This document shows, in pieces, positions 9,005 to 15,660 of a stretch of 15,672 nucleotides of DNA. How positions within the stretch are numbered: position 1 is the stretch's first letter; each line of letters opens with the position of its first letter. Source of the DNA: Pseudomonadota bacterium (GTDB taxonomy: Bacteria; Pseudomonadota; Alphaproteobacteria; Acetobacterales; Acetobacteraceae); NCBI GenBank assembly GCA_021784255.1, contig JAJXSZ010000035.1:1-15672 (forward strand), written 5' to 3'. The position numbers were made by a program, and so were the translations under genes. Under the pieces are notes generated by a model. It worked only from the letters and a program-made list of their open reading frames with translations. It made no database searches and was not told the origin of the DNA.

Positions 9005-9862
9005 CTAGCGCTGCAGCCGCGGACAATGGAACGTGCTGCGCCCGGCCTGGACGCTGCGCCGCACGCCGCCGCAGGCAAGCTTGACCTGGTGCCGGTCGGG
9101 ATGCAGGTCGGGACATTCCGGGCACGGCTCGCCCTCGCGCCCATAGACCCGCCACGCGTGGCTGAAATAGCCGAGCTCGCCATCGGGCTGCCGATAATCG
9201 CGCAGGCTCGACCCGCCGGCGGCGATCGCTTCGGCGAGCGTCTCGCGGATTGCCGGGACCAGCCGTGCCGCCCGCGCGCCGGCGACCGTGGCCGCGCTGC
9301 GCCGCGGCGAGATGCGGGCCCGAAACAACGCCTCGCTCACGTAGATGTTGCCAAGCCCGGCGACCACCCGCTGGTCGAGCAGCGCCACCTTGATTGGCGT
9401 ACGCCGGCCGGCCAGGGCCGCCGACAGCACCGCCTCCGAGAATTCGTTACCCAGCGGCTCCGGGCCAAGGTCGGCGAGCAGCCGGTGCGCATCCTCCGCC
9501 GCCGTGGGCACGAGGTCGAGCGAGCCGAAGCGGCGCGGATCCACGAAGCCGATGCGCCAGCCCTCGTCGGTCCACATGATCAGGTGTTCGTGCGCCACCT
9601 CCTCCGCCTCGCGGCCGATGCGCATGCGCCCCGACATGCCGAGATGGATGAGCACCGAGCGCCCGCCGGCAAGCCGCATCAGGATGTATTTTCCCCGCCG
9701 CCGGAAACCCTCGACCCGCGCGCCCCGCAGGGCGTCGGGAAGCCCCCGCGGCACCGGCCAGCGCAGATCCGCGCGCGCCAGATCGGCGCGCACGATGCGC
9801 CGCCCCTCGAGCCTGAGCGCGAGCCCACGCATCACCGTCTCGACCTCGGGGAGTTCCGGCAT
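9005..9862 (-). CDS. mutM: Formamidopyrimidine-DNA glycosylase with unusual zinc-finger end
   Basis: MutM (Fpg) removes 8-oxoguanine and formamidopyrimidines and nicks the strand by beta,delta-elimination. The start at 9862 is fixed because the mature N terminus PELPEVETV carries the catalytic Pro and Glu; the frame is open to an ATG at 9946 but that would abolish the N-terminal proline nucleophile. The 285-residue product also has Lys58 in RRRGKYIL, HLGMSGRM (73-80), DPRRFGSLDL (108-117), GLGNIYVSEALF (169-180) and QAGRSTF (272-278). The C-terminal finger departs from the usual C-x2-C-x16-C-x2-C. CPEC (247-250) is followed by about 14 extra residues ending in Cys264, then Cys280, and the last expected Cys is Leu283 (CPRLQR). 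Four cysteines remain but in changed spacing. Minus-strand GAGG lies about 10 nt before the ATG. It probably heads an operon with the hydratase. Confidence 0.95.
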   Translation of the reverse strand: MPELPEVETVMRGLALRLEGRRIVRADLARADLRWPVPRGLPDALRGARVEGFRRRGKYILMRLAGGRSVLIHLGMSGRMRIGREAEEVAHEHLIMWTDEGWRIGFVDPRRFGSLDLVPTAAEDAHRLLADLGPEPLGNEFSEAVLSAALAGRRTPIKVALLDQRVVAGLGNIYVSEALFRARISPRRSAATVAGARAARLVPAIRETLAEAIAAGGSSLRDYRQPDGELGYFSHAWRVYGREGEPCPECPDLHPDRHQVKLACGGVRRSVQAGRSTFHCPRLQR

Positions 9863-9871
9863 GGCGCCGAG

Positions 9872-9884
9872 CCTCGTATAGAGG
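9872..9884. promoter_or_regulatory. Symmetric CCTC-GTATA-GAGG element shared by divergent mutM and ubiE
   Basis: The 28-bp gap between the two start codons holds CCTC (9872-9875), GTATA (9876-9880) and GAGG (9881-9884). Because of the symmetry, each strand carries GAGG upstream of its own gene: 6 nt before the ubiE ATG, extended to GAGGGGGG, and about 9 nt before the mutM ATG. It therefore looks like a pair of back-to-back ribosome binding sites. TATA also resembles a -10 core, but a start from it would leave almost no leader. Confidence 0.5.
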
Positions 9885-9890
9885 GGGGCC

Positions 9891-10682
9891 ATGCAGGACA
9901 ACCCCGCCCCTTCCGATACCGAGCGTCCCGAGCCCCCGCCCGGCACCGCAGCCGAGACCGATTTCGGCTACCGCCGCGTGAAGCTGGCCGAGAAAGCCTC
10001 GATGGTCCGCGCCGTCTTCGAGAGCGTCGCGCCGCGCTACGACGTGATGAACGATCTCATGTCGCTCGGCATCCACCGCGCCTGGAAGCGCCGGCTGCTG
10101 ACCCGGCTGGCCCCCTCGCCGCGGCGGACCCTGCTCGACCTCGCCGGCGGCACCGGGGACATCACCTTTCTCTGGCGCGAGGCGGGCGGCGGCCCGGCGA
10201 TCCTTTCCGACATCAACCCGGCAATGCTGGAAGTCGCCCGCCACCGCGCGCTCGATCGCGGCCTGGTGCGCGACATCGAATTCCTCGTCGCCGATGCCGA
10301 GCACCTGCCGCTGCCCGAGGCATCGCGGGACACGGTGACGATGGCCTTCGGCCTGCGCAACTGCACCGACAAGCAGGCGGTGCTGAACGAGGCGCACCGG
10401 GTGCTGCGCCGCGGTGGGCGCTTCTACTGCCTGGAATTCTCCCGCCTGCGCATCGCCGCCCTGCGCCCGCTCTACGACACCTGGTCGTTCCGCGCCCTGC
10501 CCTGGATCGGGGCCCGTGTCGCGCACGACGCCGAGAGCTATGAGTATCTCGCCGAGAGCATCCGCATGTTCCCCGACCAGGAGACGCTCGCGGGGATGCT
10601 GCGCACCGCCGGCTTCGCGCGCGTCGGCGCCGAGAACCTCACCGGCGGCATCGTCGCGATCCACAGCGGCTGGAAGCTTTGA
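9891..10682 (+). CDS. ubiE: Demethylubiquinone/demethylmenaquinone C-methyltransferase UbiE
   Basis: UbiE uses S-adenosylmethionine to methylate the quinone ring carbon in ubiquinone (and, where present, menaquinone) synthesis at the membrane. The 263-residue product shows the family motif VFESVAPRYDVMNDLMSLGIHRAWK (42-66), SAM-binding motif I LLDLAGGTGD (81-90), FGLRNCTDK (153-161) and the signature YLAESIRMFPDQETL (219-233). About 25 proline-rich N-terminal residues before the conserved FGYRRV are not part of the fold. GAGGGGGG right upstream supports the ATG at 9891. The gene diverges from mutM and lies 10 bp before coaBC, so the two are surely co-transcribed. In related genomes I recall ubiB between ubiE and coaBC, and here it is absent. 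Ubiquinone is the likely product in an alphaproteobacterium. Confidence 0.96.
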   Translation: MQDNPAPSDTERPEPPPGTAAETDFGYRRVKLAEKASMVRAVFESVAPRYDVMNDLMSLGIHRAWKRRLLTRLAPSPRRTLLDLAGGTGDITFLWREAGGGPAILSDINPAMLEVARHRALDRGLVRDIEFLVADAEHLPLPEASRDTVTMAFGLRNCTDKQAVLNEAHRVLRRGGRFYCLEFSRLRIAALRPLYDTWSFRALPWIGARVAHDAESYEYLAESIRMFPDQETLAGMLRTAGFARVGAENLTGGIVAIHSGWKL

Positions 10683-10692
10683 TGCGCGTACC

Positions 10693-11913
10693 ATGAATCT
10701 TGCAGGGAATCTTGCAGGCAAACGCATCCTGCTGATCGTGGGCGGCGGCATCGCCGCCTACAAGGTGCTGGAGCTGATCCGGCTGCTGCGCAAGGAAGAG
10801 GCTTCCGTCAGCGCCGTGCTGACGGCGGCGGCGCAGCATTTCGTCACCCCCCTCTCGGTGCAGGCGCTCACGGAATCGCGGGTCTGCACGGAACTCCTGT
10901 CGCTCACCGACGAGAACGAGATGGGCCACATCCAGCTGTCGCGGGCGGCCGACCTGCTGGTCGTGGCGCCGGCGACGGCGAACCTGCTCGCGCGCATGGC
11001 GGCCGGCCTCGCCGACGATCTCGCGACCACCGTGCTGCTCGCCACCGACAAGCCGGTGCTCGCGGCGCCGGCGATGAACGTGCGCATGTGGCAGCACGCG
11101 GCGACGCAGGCCAATGTGGCCCTGCTCGCGCAGCGCGGGGTCGGCTTCGTCGGGCCGGACGAAGGGCCGATGGCGTGCAACGAATACGGACCCGGCCGCC
11201 TGTCGGAGCCGCCGGCGATCCTCGCCGCGATCGCGGCGGCGCTGCACCCGCCACGCCCGCTCGCGGGGCGGCATATGCTGGTCACCAGCGGCCCGACACA
11301 CGAACCGATCGACCCCGTGCGCTACATCGCCAACCGCAGCTCCGGCCGCCAGGGCCATGCCATCGCCGCGGCGCTGGCCCGCCTTGGCGCCCGTGTGACC
11401 CTGGTCAGCGGCCCGGTCACGGTCCCCGATCCGGCAGGCGTCGCGGTGCGCCACGTCGAGACGGCCGAGCAGATGCTCGCCGCCTGCACCGCCTCTCTGC
11501 CCGCCGACGCCGCGATATGCGCCGCCGCCGTCGCCGACTGGCGCGTGGCGGGCACGGCGGCGGCCAAGATCAAGAAGGTGCCCGGCGCACCGCCGCCGGC
11601 ACTCGCGCTCGCCACCAACCCCGACATCCTGGCGACCCTCGCAGCGCCGGGACCCAGCCGCCCGCGCCTGGTGGTGGGCTTCGCGGCGGAAACCGAAAAC
11701 CTCGACGCCAACGCGACCGCCAAGCGCGCCCGCAAGGGCTGCGACTGGATCGTCGCCAACGATGTCTCCGGCGACGTCATGGGCGGCGAGGCCAATGAGG
11801 TGCACCTGGTCACCGCCGCCGGCGTCGAGGCATGGCCGCGTCTCGCGAAGGAGGAGGTCGCCCGCCGCCTCGCCGCGCGGCTCGCCGATCATTTCGCGGG
11901 ATCCGCCGCGTGA
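10693..11913 (+). CDS. coaBC: Bifunctional phosphopantothenoylcysteine decarboxylase/synthetase
   Basis: CoaBC carries out two steps of coenzyme A synthesis: CTP-dependent joining of cysteine to 4'-phosphopantothenate, then FMN-dependent decarboxylation to 4'-phosphopantetheine. The 406-residue product is full length. The N-terminal flavoprotein half has VGGGIAAYK (16-24), active-site His79 in GHIQLS, AAPAMNVRMW (124-133) and Cys162 in MACNEYGPGRL. The C-terminal synthetase half has VTSGPTHEPIDPVRYIANRSSGRQG (197-221), AAAVADWR (277-284), KIKK (292-295) and the NDVSGDVMGG loop (356-365). The start at 10693 lies directly before the first beta strand; no clear Shine-Dalgarno sequence is seen, so it may be translationally coupled to ubiE 10 bp upstream. 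The first nine codons contain a tandem duplication (NLAG NLAG). Its stop overlaps the dut start. Confidence 0.96.
   Translation: MNLAGNLAGKRILLIVGGGIAAYKVLELIRLLRKEEASVSAVLTAAAQHFVTPLSVQALTESRVCTELLSLTDENEMGHIQLSRAADLLVVAPATANLLARMAAGLADDLATTVLLATDKPVLAAPAMNVRMWQHAATQANVALLAQRGVGFVGPDEGPMACNEYGPGRLSEPPAILAAIAAALHPPRPLAGRHMLVTSGPTHEPIDPVRYIANRSSGRQGHAIAAALARLGARVTLVSGPVTVPDPAGVAVRHVETAEQMLAACTASLPADAAICAAAVADWRVAGTAAAKIKKVPGAPPPALALATNPDILATLAAPGPSRPRLVVGFAAETENLDANATAKRARKGCDWIVANDVSGDVMGGEANEVHLVTAAGVEAWPRLAKEEVARRLAARLADHFAGSAA
10695..10718 (+). repeat. 12-bp tandem duplication at the coaBC N terminus
   Basis: GAATCTTGCAGG occurs twice back to back (10695-10706 and 10707-10718). Being a multiple of three it keeps the frame and encodes NLAG-NLAG before the first beta strand of CoaBC. 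It looks like a recent slippage or duplication event in a part of the protein that tolerates change. Confidence 0.9.
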
Positions 11914-12356
11914 GCGTGCGTGTCGCCGTCACGCGACTGGCGCACGGGCGCGACCTGCCGCTGCCGTCCTATGCGACCGGTGGCGCCGCCGGGTTTGATC
12001 TGCTCGCCGCGGTCGTCGAGCCGGTGACATTGGCGCCCGGCGCGCGGACGTTGGTCCCGACCGGCCTCGCGATCGCCCTGCCCGCCGGTTACGAGCTGCA
12101 GGTGCGGCCGCGCTCCGGGCTCGCCCTGCGTCACGGCATCGTGCTGGCCAACAGCCCGGGCACGATCGACGAGGATTATCGAGGCGAAATCGGCGTCATC
12201 GTGCTCAACGCGGGCAGCGAGCCCTTCGCCATCACCCGGGGCCTGCGCATCGCCCAGGCGGTGCTGGCACCGGTGGCGCGCCTGGACTGGGCCGAGGTGG
12301 ACGTCCTCGACGCGACGGCGCGCGGCGCCGGCGGCTTCGGCAGCACCGGCACCTGA
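11910..12356 (+). CDS. dut: Deoxyuridine 5'-triphosphate nucleotidohydrolase (dUTPase)
   Basis: dUTPase splits dUTP to dUMP and pyrophosphate, keeping uracil out of DNA and feeding dTMP synthesis. It acts as a homotrimer. With a GTG start at 11910 the product has 148 residues, the normal length. All five family motifs are visible: AGFDLLAA (27-34), RPRSGLALRHGI (66-77), GTIDEDYRGEI (84-94) with the catalytic Asp87, RIAQAVL (113-119) and RGAGGFGSTG (138-147). The GTG fits the family opening (SVRVAVTRL...LPLPSYAT) and overlaps the coaBC stop by four bases (GTGA), a common translational-coupling arrangement. A second GTG at 11916 is an alternative. The ATG at 11832 in the same frame lies deep inside coaBC and would add a non-homologous tail, so it was not used. 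It is the last gene of the ubiE-coaBC-dut run. Confidence 0.96.
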   Translation: MSVRVAVTRLAHGRDLPLPSYATGGAAGFDLLAAVVEPVTLAPGARTLVPTGLAIALPAGYELQVRPRSGLALRHGIVLANSPGTIDEDYRGEIGVIVLNAGSEPFAITRGLRIAQAVLAPVARLDWAEVDVLDATARGAGGFGSTGT

Positions 12357-12365
12357 CATCGCCGA

Positions 12366-12385
12366 CGGGCGGGAAACCCTGCCCG
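12366..12385 (+). terminator. Hairpin after dut
   Basis: Ten bases after the dut stop, CGGGCGGG pairs with CCC-T-GCCCG: eight base pairs with one bulged T and an AAA loop (12366-12385). The stem is strong and well placed to end the ubiE-coaBC-dut transcript. No T-run follows (next bases ACATCAAATC), so it is not a classical intrinsic terminator; it may act as an RNA 3'-end stabiliser or with Rho. Confidence 0.45.
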
Positions 12386-12410
12386 ACATCAAATCGACAC
12401 AGCCTCCCTG

Positions 12411-12440
12411 GTGACAGGCGGACCGGCAGTGGGCTAAGGG
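12411..12440 (+). promoter_or_regulatory. Possible promoter of the ABC transporter genes
   Basis: GTGACA (12411-12416, five of six matches to TTGACA) precedes GCTAAGGG (12433-12440) by 16 nt. The latter keeps only the GCTA core of the alphaproteobacterial -10. It lies after the dut hairpin and about 35 bp before the permease start, where a promoter for the transporter pair would be expected. The -10 half is poor, so this is a tentative call. Confidence 0.3.
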
Positions 12441-12474
12441 GCGCGGACCGCAACCTGGCTGCCGGACCATCGCG

Positions 12475-14205
12475 ATGTCGAGCACCCTCACCCCGGCCGC
12501 GATGGCCCATCGTCGGCTGCCGAACGTCTGGGACCTCGCGGCCTTCGTCGCGGTGCTCGGCATGCTCGCGGCGGTCGCTGCCGCGGCGCGCGGCACGGTG
12601 ATGCCGATCGCGGCGCTCAAGGTCGGCAGCATCCACCTCGATCCCAGCTACCTGCCGGGCTACGCGCTGCGCACGACGATGCGCATGTTCGCCGCGCTCG
12701 TCGCCTCGCTGCTCTTCACCTTCACCTACGCCACCTGGGCGGCGAAGAGCCGGCGCGCGGCGCGCGTGCTCATCCCCATCCTCGACATCCTGCAATCGGT
12801 GCCGATCCTCGGCTTCCTGTCCTTCACCGTCGCCTTCTTCCTCCACCTTTTCCCCGGCAACGTGCTGGGCCTCGAACTGGCCGCGGTCTTCGCGATCTTC
12901 ACCAGCCAGGCCTGGAACATGGCTTTCAGCTTCTACCAGGCGCTGACCACGCTGCCGGCCGACCTCGAGGAGGTCAGCCGTGCCTTCCGCCTCACCGGCT
13001 GGCAGCGCTTTTGGCGCCTCGAAGTGCCGTTCGCGATGCCGGGCCTGGTCTGGAACACGATGCTGTCGATGTCCGGCGGCTGGTTCTTCGTCGTTGCCTC
13101 GGAGGCGATCACGCTCGGCAACAACACCTGGCAACTGCCGGGGGTCGGCGCCTATGTCGCCAAGGCGCTAGAGCGGCGCGACATCGGCGCCGTGTTCTGG
13201 GCGATCGGGGCGATGCTGCTGGTCATCCTCGCCTACGATCAGCTGCTGTTCCGGCCGCTGGTGGCCTGGTCGGCGAAGTTCCGTGTGGAAACCACGGCAA
13301 GCGCGACGGCCGAGGACCCGTGGATGCTGGCCATGCTGCGCCGCACGGCGCTGCTGCGCCGCGGCGGCGAGGAATTGGGCCATCTCGTCGGCTTCGTCAC
13401 CGGCCTGCCGCTGCGGCTCCCCGGCCTGCGGCGGGCGCGCGCGTGGAGTGCCGCATCGACCCTGGCCGGCGACATCGTGTTCGGCCTCGTCGTCGCCGCC
13501 GTCGTCGCCTTCGCGCTGTGGCATACCGTCAGCTTCGTCGGGCAGACGCTGCACTGGTCCGATCTCGGCCAGGTCGTGGTCCTGGGCGGCATCACCCTGC
13601 TGCGTGTCATCGTGCTGATATCGCTGGCCTCGCTGGTCTGGGTCCCGGTCGGCGTCTGGCTCGGCCTGCGCCCCGCCTGGGCCCGGCGTGTTCAGCCCGT
13701 CGCGCAGTTCCTCGCCGCCTTCCCGGCCAATCTGCTGTTCCCGCCCTTCGTCGTCGTCATCGTCACGTTCCACCTCAACCCGGACATCTTCCTCACGCCG
13801 CTGATGATCCTGGGCACGCAGTGGTATATCCTGTTCAACGTCATCGCCGGCGCCGCGGCCTATCCCGGCGACCTGCAGGAAGTGGCGAGGAATTTCCGCG
13901 TCGGCGGCTTCCTGTGGTGGCGTCGGGTGATCCTCCCGGGGATCTTCCCCTATTTCGTGACCGGCGCGCTCACCGCCTCGGGCGGTTCGTGGAACGCGGC
14001 AATCGTCTCCGAGGTCGCCTCCTGGGGCAACACCAAGCTCGCCGCGCATGGACTCGGTGCCTATATCGCCGAGGCGACCAACGCCGGCGATTTCCACAAG
14101 ATCGTGCTGGGCGTGGTTGTGATGTCCGCCTTCGTCGTCACCTTCAACCGGCTCCTCTGGCGCCCGCTTTATGACTATGCGAGCCGGCGCACGGTGCTTG
14201 GTTGA
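12475..14205 (+). CDS. ABC transporter permease, two fused membrane domains (NitT/TauT-like)
   Basis: This 576-residue inner-membrane protein would form the whole channel of an ABC importer in one chain. It holds two copies of the permease domain. The first has hydrophobic segments from about residue 20 to 260 and the EAA-type loop LPADLEEVSRAFRLTGWQRFWRLEVPFAMPGL (160-191). The second, from about 330 to 560, has YPGDLQEVARNFRVGGFLWWRRVILPGIFPYF (463-494). The copies are clearly related: SGGWFFVVASEAITLGNNTWQL...GVGAYVAKA versus SGGSWNAAIVSEVASWGNTKLA...GLGAYIAEA, each ending near LLFRPL / LLWRPL. A polar linker (about 268-320) joins them. The loop wording resembles nitrate/sulfonate/taurine permeases. 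The ATG at 12475 has no clear Shine-Dalgarno sequence; ATG 12502 is an alternative. The next gene is its ATPase. No substrate-binding protein is in the window, so the substrate is unknown. Confidence 0.9.
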   Translation: MSSTLTPAAMAHRRLPNVWDLAAFVAVLGMLAAVAAAARGTVMPIAALKVGSIHLDPSYLPGYALRTTMRMFAALVASLLFTFTYATWAAKSRRAARVLIPILDILQSVPILGFLSFTVAFFLHLFPGNVLGLELAAVFAIFTSQAWNMAFSFYQALTTLPADLEEVSRAFRLTGWQRFWRLEVPFAMPGLVWNTMLSMSGGWFFVVASEAITLGNNTWQLPGVGAYVAKALERRDIGAVFWAIGAMLLVILAYDQLLFRPLVAWSAKFRVETTASATAEDPWMLAMLRRTALLRRGGEELGHLVGFVTGLPLRLPGLRRARAWSAASTLAGDIVFGLVVAAVVAFALWHTVSFVGQTLHWSDLGQVVVLGGITLLRVIVLISLASLVWVPVGVWLGLRPAWARRVQPVAQFLAAFPANLLFPPFVVVIVTFHLNPDIFLTPLMILGTQWYILFNVIAGAAAYPGDLQEVARNFRVGGFLWWRRVILPGIFPYFVTGALTASGGSWNAAIVSEVASWGNTKLAAHGLGAYIAEATNAGDFHKIVLGVVVMSAFVVTFNRLLWRPLYDYASRRTVLG

Positions 14206-14243
14206 AGGCGGGCTTGGTTGAAGGCGGGCTTGGTTGAAGGGGG
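14196..14243 (+). repeat. Three tandem 16-bp repeats across the permease stop codon
   Basis: GCTTGGTTGAAGGCGG is repeated at 14196-14211, 14212-14227 and, with one C-to-G change, 14228-14243. The first unit contains the permease stop codon (TGA 14203-14205). As 16 is not a multiple of three, the TGA of each unit falls in a different frame (14203, 14219, 14235), so all three frames close here. Together with 14244-14262 it forms the spacer to the ATPase gene. Confidence 0.92.
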
Positions 14244-14262
14244 CCGGGTCAGGGAGCCAACC

Positions 14263-15594
14263 ATGGACGCAACTACCGCCGACACGCTCATCGAGGTGCG
14301 CGGCTGCCGCCAGTCCTACCACAAGGAGACGAGCGCCGACCTGCTGGTGCTCGACGACGTCGAGCTGGCGCTGCGCGAGGGCGAGATCGTCGGGCTGCTC
14401 GGCCGCTCGGGCTCCGGCAAATCGACGCTGCTGCGCATCATCGCGGGGCTGTTGCGCCCGACCGCCGGCGACGTGACCTGGCGCGGCCAGCCGCTCACCG
14501 GGCCGGTGAGCGGCATCGCCATGGTTTTCCAGAGCTTTGCGCTCTTCCCCTGGCTGACCGTCGCCGAGAATGTCGAGCTGGGGCTGGAGGCCCAGGGGGT
14601 GGCGCGGGCCGAGCGCGAGAAGCGCGCCGAGGAAGCGATCGACCTGATCGGCCTCGGCGGCTACGAGAGCGCCTACCCCAAGGAACTCTCCGGCGGCATG
14701 CGCCAGCGTGTCGGCCTCGCGCGCGCCCTCGTCGTGCATCCCGACCTGCTGCTGATGGACGAGCCTTTCTCCGCGCTGGACGTGCTGACAGCGGAGACGC
14801 TGCGCACCGACCTCATCGATCTGTGGTCGGAACGCAGGCTGCCGCTCAAATCCATCCTTATCGTGACGCACAACATCGAGGAGGCGGTGCTGCTGTGCGA
14901 CCGCATCCTCGTCTTTGCCTCGAACCCCGGCCGCGTGGCGCATGAGCTGCGCGTCCCCTTTTCGCACCCGCGCAACCGCCTCGACCCGGCCTTCCGCCAG
15001 ATGGTGGACGACATCTACGCGGTGATGACACGCCGCGCGCCGAGCCTGGCCAAGCCCGGGGCCATCGCCGCCCCGCCGCCCGAGGTCACCACCACCACCA
15101 AGCTGCACGCGGTGTCGACCAACGTGCTCGCCGGCCTGATGGAGACGGTGGCCGCGCCGCCCTATGACGGGCGCGCCGACCTGCCCGCCCTCGCCGCCGC
15201 CCTGCAGCTCGAGGCGGACGAGCTGCTGCCGTTCGGCGAGACCCTGCAGCTGCTGCATTTCGCCGAGTTCGAGGAGGGCGACATCCGGCTCACGGAAGAG
15301 GGGCGGGTCTTCGTCCAGGCCGACACCGACGACCGCAAGCAACACTTCGCCCAGGCACTGCGTCAGTACGTCCCCCTCGCCGCGGCCATTCGCCGCACGC
15401 TCGACGAGCGCTGGAACCACCGCGCTTCCTCCGTCCGCTTCCTCGACGAGCTCGAGGACCACATGAGTCCCGAATATGCCGAGGAGACGCTGCACGCGGT
15501 CATCTCCTGGGGACGCTATGCGGAGCTCTATGCCTATGACGAGGAGGCGGCGCAGTTCTTCCTCGAGGCGGAGGTCGCGGACACTTCCGGCTGA
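14263..15594 (+). CDS. ABC transporter ATPase with C-terminal AAA-associated domain
   Basis: This 443-residue protein would power the adjacent permease. The ATPase half has Walker A GRSGSGKST (47-55), the Q-loop VFQSFALFPWLTV (88-100), signature LSGGMRQRV (142-150), Walker B LLLMDEPFSALD (162-173) and the H-loop VTHNIEEA (201-208), all intact and close to the NrtD/SsuB/TauB group. Residues about 278-435 (KLHAVSTNVLAGLMETVA...EEAAQFFLE) form an extra acidic domain that I recognise as the AAA-associated C-terminal domain found on some NitT/TauT-type ATPases. Its role is unclear and may be regulatory. AGGGAG 8 nt upstream supports the ATG at 14263. A TTG at 14218 in frame would begin inside the tandem repeat and was rejected. 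A ThrThrThrThr run and proline-rich linker (266-279) joins the halves. Substrate unknown. Confidence 0.92.
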   Translation: MDATTADTLIEVRGCRQSYHKETSADLLVLDDVELALREGEIVGLLGRSGSGKSTLLRIIAGLLRPTAGDVTWRGQPLTGPVSGIAMVFQSFALFPWLTVAENVELGLEAQGVARAEREKRAEEAIDLIGLGGYESAYPKELSGGMRQRVGLARALVVHPDLLLMDEPFSALDVLTAETLRTDLIDLWSERRLPLKSILIVTHNIEEAVLLCDRILVFASNPGRVAHELRVPFSHPRNRLDPAFRQMVDDIYAVMTRRAPSLAKPGAIAAPPPEVTTTTKLHAVSTNVLAGLMETVAAPPYDGRADLPALAAALQLEADELLPFGETLQLLHFAEFEEGDIRLTEEGRVFVQADTDDRKQHFAQALRQYVPLAAAIRRTLDERWNHRASSVRFLDELEDHMSPEYAEETLHAVISWGRYAELYAYDEEAAQFFLEAEVADTSG

Positions 15595-15614
15595 CCTGGC
15601 CCCAGGCCGTCCCA

Positions 15615-15633
15615 GCCCCCCCTTTCGGCGGGC
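15615..15633 (+). terminator. Hairpin after the ABC ATPase gene
   Basis: GCCCCCC (15615-15621) pairs with GGCGGGC (15627-15633): six pairs with one C-C mismatch and a CTTTC loop, 20 nt after the stop codon. No T-run follows, so termination is only suggested by position. An AGGCCGT pair (15604-15610 and 15634-15640) overlaps its flanks. Confidence 0.3.
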
Positions 15634-15646
15634 AGGCCGTGTGCTA

Positions 15647-15660
15647 GGAATGAGCATTCC
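15647..15660. promoter_or_regulatory. Perfect inverted repeat GGAATG-AG-CATTCC before a presumed next gene
   Basis: Two 6-bp arms around a 2-bp centre form a perfect dyad. TGCTAGGAAT overlapping its left arm resembles an extended -10 with the GCTA core, and AGGGAG (15667-15672) at the window edge looks like a Shine-Dalgarno sequence. This suggests a plus-strand gene starting just beyond the window, with a dyad placed where a repressor could block its promoter. No regulator is recognised. Confidence 0.35.

Noticed and set aside
9863..9946. Upstream ATG at 9946 for mutM
   Set aside because: MutM needs proline directly after the initiator methionine as its catalytic nucleophile; an extension would inactivate it and would overlap ubiE.
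11832..11909. ATG at 11832 for dut
   Set aside because: It lies inside coaBC and would add an Arg-rich tail foreign to dUTPases; the GTG at 11910 gives the family length and N terminus.
14218..14262. TTG start at 14218 for the ABC ATPase
   Set aside because: The added residues come from the tandem repeat and spacer, have no homology to the family, and the ATG at 14263 has a proper ribosome site.
13168..15657. 829-codon minus-strand open frame opposite the ABC genes
   Set aside because: Both plus-strand genes beneath it have intact family motifs; the antisense product is low-complexity Gly/Arg/Asp/Glu with no known fold.
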